Assembly: GCA_023055425.1 (NCBI GenBank)
Contig: JALGPY010000001.1
Location: 69,292,691 to 69,356,690 of the forward strand
Direction of reading: 5' to 3'
Source of the DNA: Linanthus parryae
Lineage: Eukaryota; Streptophyta; Magnoliopsida; Ericales; Polemoniaceae
DNA: 64,000 bases
Shown here: positions 55,551-64,000 of the stretch, one piece after another
Position numbering within the stretch: position 1 is the stretch's first letter
Layout: each line of letters begins with the position of its first letter
Notes under the pieces: model-generated
Databases searched by the model: none
What the model was told of the DNA's origin: nothing
What the model saw: only the letters and a program-made list of their open reading frames with translations
Made by a program: the position numbers and the translations under genes

Positions 55551-58150
55551 ATCCAAGAGACGGATCCACACGATCTTCTCTAAACTTGATCATGGCCAAT
55601 TTATTCTTCCCCTTTCTCGGAACAAATGCCTTGAACACGAGTGATGAGTCTAGAGCCTTAATAGTCAACTCCTCAGTCTCTAGATTCACATTTGAGCGCA
55701 TTGTTTTCAACAACGGTCTTCCAAAGATTAGTGGAACATCGCGCTCCTCCTTGATATCCACTATCACAAAGTCAGCTGGAAAGACAAATGCGCCCACTTT
55801 GACTAGCAAATTCTCAATCACCCCATTTGCCGTAACTATAGAATTGTCTGCCAATTGCATACCCATCTTCACAGGGGTTGGGGCACCAATGCCCAATCTC
55901 TGAAACAGAGACAATGGCATGAGATTAATACTCGCGCCTAAATCACAGAGACCATGTGTATGATATCCACCCCCAAGACTGCAGCCTAAAATGACACTGC
56001 CTGGATCTCTCATCTTAGGAATGTCTCTTTGTATGACAGTGCTACACGTCTCTGTTAGCTTTACCGTGGCATAGGGTTCTATGCTCTTCTTACCCCATAG
56101 GATTTCTTTCAAGAACTTCTTGTATCTGGGCATCTGAGCAAGTGCTTCTACAAGAGGAATGTTGATATGTAATTATTTGAATATATCTATTAACCTCCCA
56201 AAGTGTTCCTCATCATTCCTCTTTATTGCCGTCGGATATGGTATTCGTGGCTCATAAGTAGTCGGATCTGGAGTGCTCTTGGACTCTTCTTTCTTCTCAA
56301 CCGTGTCCTTTGATTGGGGACTCACGGCCTTGGGCAACTCTTCACCCAATTTCTTCTCTGTAGCTTTTGTAGCTTCGGCTCTCGCATGGCTAGGATATGG
56401 AGGATCCTGAGTAGTCACACCACTGCGAGTAGTAATAGCTTTGAGCTGCTCAGTAGGAAGAATGGTATTGGAAGGAAGCATACCTGGCAGAAATTTAGCA
56501 TTTTGATTGGCAATCTGCCCAATCTGAGTCTCGTGGCTCTTTATTGTTGCTTGCATTGAGACAATCGTGCTCTCCATCTTGTCTTGATTAGCTAGTAAAT
56601 TTCTCAATAAAGCATTTGTCTCTTGTTCCTCTTGCCGCGGAGCTTGCTGCTGCGGTTCTTGTCTCTGAGCCTGGTATGGAGGATTTGGCTGCTGACCCGG
56701 TGCATATAACCCACTGTTTGGATTGGCATAGCTAAAGTTGGGGTGATTACGGTTGTTGGGATGATAAGTATTCGGCCACTGCTGCTATCTTGGTGGACCC
56801 AAGTAGTTCACATCTTCAATTGCAGCGCCATATCCCTGATTCTCATCTGCCATCATCTCCCCCACAGACTTTACTCGTGCTGATGGATTCATACTGCTGA
56901 AAGCCGAAGTCATGACTACCATTTGCTGCTCAAATTTCTGCTCCACCATGGACTCAATCTTACTAACCAATGCCCCATATGATTTCGTGTTTCTACGAGT
57001 CTCAGACCTCGTGGATTCAAGTTTTGCTACATTATCTAGCAGATCACGACATCTCTGTAGTCCCATTCCCATAAAATTTCCTTGAGCCATCATGTCTAAT
57101 TCACTAGCAGTCTCTCTATCCAAAGCATTGTAAAAGTAGTGGAGAAGTTTATACCACGGCTCTCCATGAGTAGGGCATCTGCGAAGGAGCTGGTTGAACT
57201 TTCTCCACGTGTCTCCCAGAGAGTCATCTTCCTGCTGTGTAAATTTGGTTATATCAGCCATCCGTTGAGCAACCTTGGATGGTGGAAGATACTTCCTGAG
57301 AAACTCTCTGCTATAATCTGCCCATGTAACTATGCTGCCTGATGGAAGTTCCATAAGCCATGTCTTTGCCTTTCCCGATAAAGATAAGGGGAAAAGCATG
57401 AGCTTTATCGTCTCGAGTGGAACTCTCTGATCATACATGGTAGAAGTAATCTGCTCGAAGTTGAGCAAGTGCTGATGTGGATCATCACTCGGGGCTCCAG
57501 TGAATAAGCATTCATCCCTAACCATGTTGATCAACGGTTGGCGAATCTCGAAATGGGCTGCATTAATCTGAGGCCAGACAATGGTGGGCTGATATCCCTC
57601 CGGTGTAGTCCTGAAGTAGTCCACCAAAGGACGCTCATCCTCCGTAGCATTGTTGACTTGCTCTACCACATTCCGACCGTTGTTGTTCCGATTATTACCC
57701 CCATTATTCCCATTTCCACCGTTATTTCTGCCAACTACCTCCGCACCAGGAAGTTGTTGTGGATTTGGAGGGTTCATGCGATCAATCATCGCCTGCATCT
57801 CAGCCATTTGAGTCCTAAGTTGCTCGGATTCCGCAACTCTGTTTGCAGCCTCCTCTACAGCAACTGCTCTAGCTGTTTTTGCATCTTGCACATTTTTGAG
57901 GATTCTCTCAAACTCAGCTCTCGTTTCTTCATCCATAGTGACTGAGCTTGAATTCCTCTTGTCTCTACGCTGTGCCTTCAATAAGGATTCCGGGTTTTCA
58001 AACGTTGGATACAAAGGCTCGTCTCTAGAAGGGGTGATACACCGTGTAAATCAACCTAAAATCACAAAACACGCAAAACGTAGGTGAGTAACGGATGTAA
58101 ACAATATATTAAAATCCCTATGGCTAGGAATTATAATTAATTTAGCCGAA

Positions 58151-58170
58151 GTCCCCGGCAACGGCGCCAA
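58151..58170 (-). promoter_or_regulatory. Gypsy primer-binding site
   Basis: Minus strand reads TTGGCGCCGTTGCCGGGGAC, the common plant Gypsy site, a few bases from the LTR edge at 58,176. Confidence 0.9.
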
Positions 58171-58175
58171 AAACT

Positions 58176-59640
58176 TGACACGTTCCAACTGCAAGTGTAC
58201 AGCTGTCGTGTGTAGTAATAAACCGGAAATCCGGGTTGTCGAACCCAAGGGACTTTGTTTAAATTAATTACTGTTCTAAACCTTATGTGGGTACGTCGCA
58301 ATTTTTGTTTTGATCTAATTCTACTAAAATAAACGCAATATTCTCAATTAACCAAGTGAAATAGTTCACGATTAATAAAGAATGAATTTTAGGGTTTTTG
58401 TAATATAAGGGAAAAACACCGGGAATTCTCTAGGTTCACTAGGTTGAGCTAAATTTATGTTTTGACTTGTAAAACAACCACGTATCTTTCACTATCAATC
58501 AAGCGATATTAAACTTACCGAGTTACCAAGTAAGTTTACTATACTTTAAACCAAAACAAACCGAGTTACCAAGTCTATTCTAGCTTAAAGCATGCATTAA
58601 AACCAAAATTCTACTTTAACGATCCTAGTTAACGATGTCGAGTTACCAAACATTGATTCGACTAGGTGAATTATTCAATTTACCGACTAATTCTCACGGA
58701 GTTACCGCGTGAAAACTAATTAAGTTTATCTCTACGTTAGCTACTCGCAAAGATAATTTGATTACAAACGTGAATAATCCATAATAATGAAAGATTACAT
58801 GAGATTAAGCTAAAACATGAATCACAATCATCAAAACATGATATTTAGATCAAACCCTAGCTACACCAAACGAGAATTCCCAGCAAATAACGTTTAGCTA
58901 CTCATATACATACTCAAAGCGATAAGTCTCATGAGTTTAAGCATAAAAATCAAGAAAAGAGAAGAGTTGAGAATCCAAACGGATGATCCAAAGTTCCTAA
59001 GCTCTCCCAATAGCTCCTTGATCTCCAAAAGATGTGTCTCACGTCAAAAACTACTGAAAAAGTCGACCTAGAACACTTAAATACGTTTCTATGATGATAT
59101 TACAAAGTTTCTGATAATTGCAAAAAGACCCCGGACGAATTTAACATTCTGGGCATTCTCTTCGTGCGAAGAGAAATTCTCTTCGTGCGAAGAGAATCTT
59201 CACTCTGCCTGAACTCTTCTTGCAAAAGTCTTCCCACTTTGAGACAGCATCATACCACACGAAGACATTTGAAATTTTGGCTAAGTATTCTCTTCGTGCG
59301 AAGAACGTTTCTCTTCGTGCGAAGAGAATTTGCCTTAGCTTTTTTCTGGCTCTTTTCCTTGAGTTTTCCTTGCTTTCTTTGTTTCCGAAGCTCGTTTCTT
59401 CACCACCTTTGATCCCCGCGTCCTATTTCCTGCCAACCACAACACGAAACACGAACCCGCGATCATATCACAATAAAAGCAACAAAATATACGAGAAACG
59501 CCCGGATTTAACGATGATCACTCAAAAACTCAAATTTCACAATTTTAGCATAAAACGCTCAAAGACGATAAAATTCTCCATGATAAGCACGCAAAACATA
59601 GCAAAATAAGGAATAATATAACTCCAAAACGGAGTTATCA
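58176..59640 (-). repeat. Gypsy 5' LTR
   Basis: 1,465 bp, partner of 41,973-43,418. It contains the same set of CTCTTCGTGCGAAGAG palindromes (about 59,155-59,330). It differs by short indels (for example near 58,497 and 58,895). Confidence 0.95.
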
Positions 59641-59645
59641 AATAA

Positions 59646-62600
59646 CCAAAGCACTTTACAAAAAGAAGTATCGTGCCGGCTCCGGTAAGTAGCATACTAA
59701 GAGCTTTATCTCCCACAACACAACTAAGATAGTCCGCTTTCCGCCCCTTCTGAATGAGCCGCTTCCTCGCTACAAACCTAAATAAAGCAAAAGGCACCGA
59801 CTAGCCGCTTTCTTTTCTTCTTCCTTTCATTTCAGGATTGGTATTTTCTGCTCAAAAGGCTTTGGTTTTTGTACTAACGACTTGGTCTTACGAGTGATTC
59901 TACTTTACCACTTGAGACAACCATCCCAGGAGAGTCATCTCTTCCTTTTGGACCAAAGATAACCTAAAAAATAGGTGCATAATCCGCTGACTCTCCTACT
60001 GCCTTCAGTCATAGGCAGGATGCCATTGTTGGATGCTTTTACTTAAATTTAGTTACCTTTCTTGGTTCTTTCTTCCTTTCTATAAATAGAGGGAGCATAT
60101 ATTCGAGATATCCCATTCATGCGATAGAGCACGCTCGATCGGACGCTTCCTTCTCCTTACCATTAGCCAATAGGACTATTCCTCTTCAAGTAATTAGACA
60201 CACTATGAACATTTCCAATATCTTAACTTAATTAAGGGAAATAGGGATAAGAAATCATAGCAAAGAATTCCGGGGCTTCTCATAATAGTCGACAGCTTGT
60301 TCTTCGATCGGGTATTCCTAGAATGCTTGTTTGAACAGTATAGGAGATTTTCTTCTAGTTACGTCACTGTCCGCAGTTAAGGTAGAAGTACCGAAATCCA
60401 TCCCCATCGCTCTTAGTCAGTCATCCCTAGTATTAACCAGTGGCTCAAGAGGTTAGGGTAAGCTATTTCATATAGGGTCTTTTATAAAAGGATTTCTCGT
60501 TACAAACGAAGAGGAAGAAAAGGGCCTTTTGGCCGAACTCGTTCATAGGTAGGAATATTGGCTTGTGCGTTTGCGCCGGAAGGGAAAGAGTAGGTACTTC
60601 GCCCTTGAAATTAGGATTTCTTTCGCTCTAACTAATCACTAGACTCTCTGCTAAGGTTAAAGACAAAGTGAAATACCTTTCTTCTAGAATGGGGTACTTT
60701 CCTGAACAAGCAGAATTTCGTACGACAGCATGCCGATTCCTTTTCTATGTTACCAGTTAGGATACTTGCTGTTCTATGCTCTGCTAACGACCGGGCATCC
60801 GTCTCTCCCCACCAAGAAGTGGGAAGCGTCTACTTAATAAAGCCTGATCAAGAGTACCTAAATGCCCTTGCACGGAACACGAAATAAGAAAAAAAGTAAT
60901 CTCCTTCTGCTCGTGTACTATACCCAATTACACCTAAATAAAGGTATTTCTCTCTCTACCCTAGGGAGATAGGACTACCTCTACCCAACAAGAGGACCCG
61001 TTTCACCGCCTTTGTACAAAAAAAAAAATAGACCGCGTAACAGCGCCTATTTAGATACTTCTTCCTGAAGAGCTAAGAAACTGAAACCCTTATAGGAAAA
61101 GGAGAATCCAGTTTGTCGTAACACTATCTCTTATACGACATCGGGGTGCGCATGCTCTCCTAACTAGAATAGACGACTACTCGCCTGCGCAAGTCCTTTC
61201 CTTGCTTCACATTCATTGTTATAAACGGAACTAGTCCAGTCAGCTAACATCGCTGATAATGATTTAATTCAACCAACACCGGGAATTCCCTATCGCCGGT
61301 TCTTGCTATCCCCACAATCGTATAGCCAGATCGAGCTATCTTCTCCTCTTTCTTACTTTTTATACTCCCATATTCTCTTTACTTCTTCTATTTTCCCTTC
61401 CTTGTTCGAACAAGAAAAGAAGGGGTCTTCTACCCTTCCGATGTTCAGGGAGATAGGATGAAAGCCACTCGAACGTTAGGGAGAGGGGGGGCTTGGGCGC
61501 AAGGGTGGTCGTAGACCTGGGGCTTTGTTATTTCTAGACAGAGACATATCCTTCCTCTTACTTCCCCGCGCAGTGTCAGCTGCTCGATGTCCAATACCAG
61601 AAATAGGAACAGGAAAATCACTTAATATAAGATAAAGCATATCTCCTACTAGAATTTTAGCCCTAACCTATTAACCCACCACTAGGGGCAGGTCACTTGA
61701 AGGAAGCAAAGCTCCTCTCTTCTTTTTCTAAACAAATTTGTGCCTATATGATGGGATATAGGGTAGGTTGGTCAATGACAGTGGCTAGGTAAGAGCCCCA
61801 CATCCTTCTTCCCTTTCCGTTCTTTAAGATGTGATGTTTGGAAATAGAGCTCTTAGATGGATGATCCTGATACCGGGCTTCGAGGGGTGATTTTGGGTAT
61901 GGTCGTCGAAGCAGTTAAAGGCTTACAGTTACCCCGAGGATCGGTAAAAGGCCATATCCCACCCCGAAAAGATTGAAACTTCTCTTCTCGTCTTTAATTG
62001 ATATTGATGTTGATCTTGTGCAAGTTCTATTTATTGAGGCATTATTGTATTGAATATTGAATGAGGGATGGAAAGTGAAATAACCTCTCCTGCTGGTACT
62101 ATTCGAGTGCATAAATACTATCTTCCTATCGGAACGACTCGAAGGTCTCACTACGTTCGTCCTCTCTTTACAATCGAGTGAAACGCCCTCTCGAACTACG
62201 TTCGCCCCCTCTCTTTAACAAATCGATAAACCCCCTCTCCTTTTAGTCGAGCCGTTCCCCCTCGAGCAATACCAACGGGAGAGGAATTGAAGAAACTTAG
62301 TATATAGTATATAAGTCGAAGATTACATAGCAAAGAGAAAGAAGATGTCGTCGCCATATTCCATATGTCCACATTATATACTCTATATTATACTATATAA
62401 ATATACTAAGATGACTGTCTTCGGTTGATGTAATGACCTTATAACTAAGTTCTTCAGATTCTTCTCCGGACTTACGCCCCCTTCTTCCAATAAAAAAAAG
62501 AAACTATCGAAGGAAGTAGGACTACCGCTACAGATTACTTGATCGGGTAGTGATATGTTTAAGACCTGCTAGTCCAAAGTCGCGAGTTAGGAAGAAAGAT

Positions 62601-64000
62601 CACAAATCCTTGATTCTCAGGTAGGGAGCAAAGCCCAGCTATCTATCTCAAGCTGAAATACGGCATGCTCATACAATAAAGGAGCAGCCTACAACATCGG
62701 ACCGGGGGAAGCTACATTCATAAAAATCCTTTTTTTGCCATTGTATCAATGTTTTCAGTGACAAGGGCTATAGCCAATGCTCACGTAGACTAATCATTTA
62801 CTACGCTTACTTCAGTTGCTTAGGCAGAGTGACTTCGGTACTTAGCTTTCTTCGGTATCATCAAATTCAATGAAATAGGATCGGACAACCATGCGTAAGA
62901 GAAGTGAGTCGCAGTAGTCTCAACTACAGGAATAGCACAAAAATAGGCTGAACTCGCTTTCGACTTAGAGGAAAGAATGCGGTTAGGGTACGAGACCTTC
63001 TCGGCAAGTTTAGAGCTTGTGTTCGGGGGGCCGGAAGCTTCAAAGAAGTTAAACCAGCAGCGAAGCCAAGGAAATGCTACTTTTTAGGACCCGGGAAAGC
63101 GAAAGGGAACTCCAACCGGTGGCAGCGATAGGGCAGTAGAGAGACCGAATGGGCTCGAAGCCTTTCCGCCGTTGCTACCATTTGGAAGTGAGCTAGCCCT
63201 CGCCATAGAGATCCTGTGAGATGAGGTTGGTGTTCGCTGGCTATATTTGTGTATAAGAGAGGAGAAGCTACTACGGAGCTCGCCTAAAAGGAGATGAAAA
63301 GAAGGACGGGACCTCTTTTTTATATGTATTTTCCCTTCTCTATTCTACAATAATCGTTACTACTAAAATACTGGCTTCAATCTGTAAGCATCTCTTTCGA
63401 AAGAATAGAATGCTATGAGCTTGAGTGCCTAGCCTATGGGATGGGATTTTCAACAAACAATTCCCTTACATGAAATAGAATATCCCTGAGTCACTAGAGT
63501 ACTAGTTTCATAAGGAGAAAGGCGATCGGATAGCCTAAGGTGATCTTTTCGGCTTTTTGGTCAATGTTTTATCACATCTGGAATTAGCTCAGGGTATCCC
63601 CACATAATCAATCGAAGAAAATGGCGTTTGAAATCCCCTTCTTGTGTGGAAGCGGTGTTCCATCCATATCTCCACTGCGCTGGCTTGGTACAGGGGCTTC
63701 AGGTCTTGTTCGTGCAGAATGGGCCAAAGAGTATGGCTACTCCGATCCAGGAATGTTAGGCAGTCCGCCGTTTCATTTAGTAGTTATGGCTCAAATAGAG
63801 ACTTTTTTGACTAAATCCAGCAAGGATTGGTCATTTTGCTAAAGAGTTTCTTAATCTCGAGGAAATGGAAAAGATTTCGACCCGACAAAGCCGATAAGAA
63901 AGAGATTGCATGTGTAGTGATTTAAGATCCGCAAGGCTAATTGCTTGCACTCTCTTCCTGTAAACAAGATCTCCATCAGTACCATGGTTGTAGTAATTAA
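59646..64000. other. Mitochondrial-like DNA (probable NUMT), right part
   Basis: Continues the texture of 40,390-41,967. It has balanced composition, few long homopolymers and purine/pyrimidine-rich spacer-like stretches, and no transposon ends. No standard mitochondrial protein, rRNA or tRNA gene was recognised by reading both strands, so the organelle origin is inferred, not proven. An imperfect tandem repeat containing CTACGTTCG and CCTCTCTTTA lies near 62,142-62,225. The only notable ORF is at 63,621-63,842. Confidence 0.55.
63621..63842 (+). CDS. Hypothetical ORF, 73 residues
   Basis: The ATG at 63,621 opens a 73-residue frame with a balanced amino-acid mix (includes GSGVPSISPLRWLGTGASG and EYGYSDPGMLGSPPFHLV). 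It reads more like protein than neighbouring random frames. I do not recognise the family, and no domain or membrane segment is evident. It may be a fragment of a chimeric or unidentified mitochondrial ORF. The TAA stop is at 63,840-63,842. Confidence 0.3.
   Translation: MAFEIPFLCGSGVPSISPLRWLGTGASGLVRAEWAKEYGYSDPGMLGSPPFHLVVMAQIETFLTKSSKDWSFC

Larger units (their letters stand above)
44509..58014 (-). pseudogene. Gypsy gag-protease gene, interrupted by the nested Copia
   Basis: Coding runs 58,014 to 55,551 and resumes at 44,639 to a TAA at 44,509. Gag core (56,785-58,014): Asn-rich linker (RNNGGNGNNGG), then HFEIRQPLINMV, LMLFPLSLSGKAKTWL and WADYSREFLRKYLPP, the retrotransposon-gag fold. 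A Gln-rich linker follows, then an aspartic protease with CDLGASINLMP (about 55,960) and VPLIFGRPLL. The C-terminal tail ends soon after the protease, so no polymerase is fused. Stops at 56,785-56,787 (TAG) and 56,173-56,175 (TAA) break it; both fit C-to-T changes of Gln codons and also occur in the duplicated copy. Gag would form particles; the protease would mature them. Confidence 0.9.
41973..59640 (-). mobile_element. Non-autonomous Gypsy (Athila/Tat-like), gag-protease only, with nested Copia
   Basis: Target duplication AATAA at 41,968-41,972 and 59,641-59,645; LTRs 41,973-43,418 and 58,176-59,640 (TG...CA); PBS at 58,151-58,170; purine tract next to 43,419. On the minus strand the internal region carries gag and protease, ending at 44,509, then about 1.1 kb of noncoding sequence. 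RT, RNase H and integrase are absent and there is no room for them, so mobility would need enzymes from another element. A Copia and a duplicated segment lie at 44,640-55,555. Without these the element would be about 6.8 kb. Confidence 0.9.

Overview
The window is nuclear DNA from a flowering plant, probably a eudicot (the exact taxon cannot be told from sequence alone). Evidence: one intron-bearing receptor-like cytoplasmic kinase gene, plant-type LTR retrotransposons (SIRE/Maximus-like and Angela-like Copia, Athila/Tat-like Gypsy), a plant LINE, a plant mariner-like element, several MITEs, and about 6 kb resembling plant mitochondrial intergenic DNA. There are no bacterial features. One assembly gap of 100 N lies at 27,704-27,803.

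Layout. 1-2,051: 3' part of a LINE ending in a short poly(A), inserted in a SIRE-like Copia gag relic (2,052-2,520). 2,521-8,634 and 14,772-21,521: two direct copies of a composite block, made of a pol-less Gypsy-like element plus the LTR/gag end of a small Copia, both on the minus strand. Between them lies a decayed SIRE-like Copia (8,635-14,771) with gag, protease, integrase, RT, RNase H and an extra 3' ORF. 21,958-24,880: a triplet-repeat palindrome, a Stowaway-like MITE and a cluster of inverted copies of an unidentified gene fragment. 24,880-27,703: a degenerate Copia cut by the gap.

28,720-37,140 (minus): the only intact-looking cellular gene, a 454-residue RLCK-VII kinase in four exons. 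Its first intron is 5.2 kb and seems to use a GC-AG splice pair. Introns 1 and 2 carry Tourist-like, Stowaway-like and foldback MITEs and a run of 30 G. A mariner-like element begins about 450 bp upstream of the start codon (37,591 to about 40,385).

40,390-64,000: mitochondrial-like DNA (probable NUMT) split at 41,972/59,641 by a Gypsy element with 1.45 kb LTRs and a perfect 5-bp target duplication (AATAA). This Gypsy encodes gag and protease but no polymerase or integrase. An Angela-like Copia (TSD ATCCA) inserted into its protease-end coding region. That Copia locus then seems to have undergone a tandem duplication with a 5-bp microhomology junction, followed by a solo-LTR-forming crossover; an assembly chimera of two alleles is the main alternative.

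Nearly every transposon ORF is broken, mostly by stops explicable as C-to-T (or G-to-A) changes, as expected for methylated repeats. The functional content of the window is therefore the kinase gene; the rest is a layered record of transposition, duplication and organelle DNA capture.
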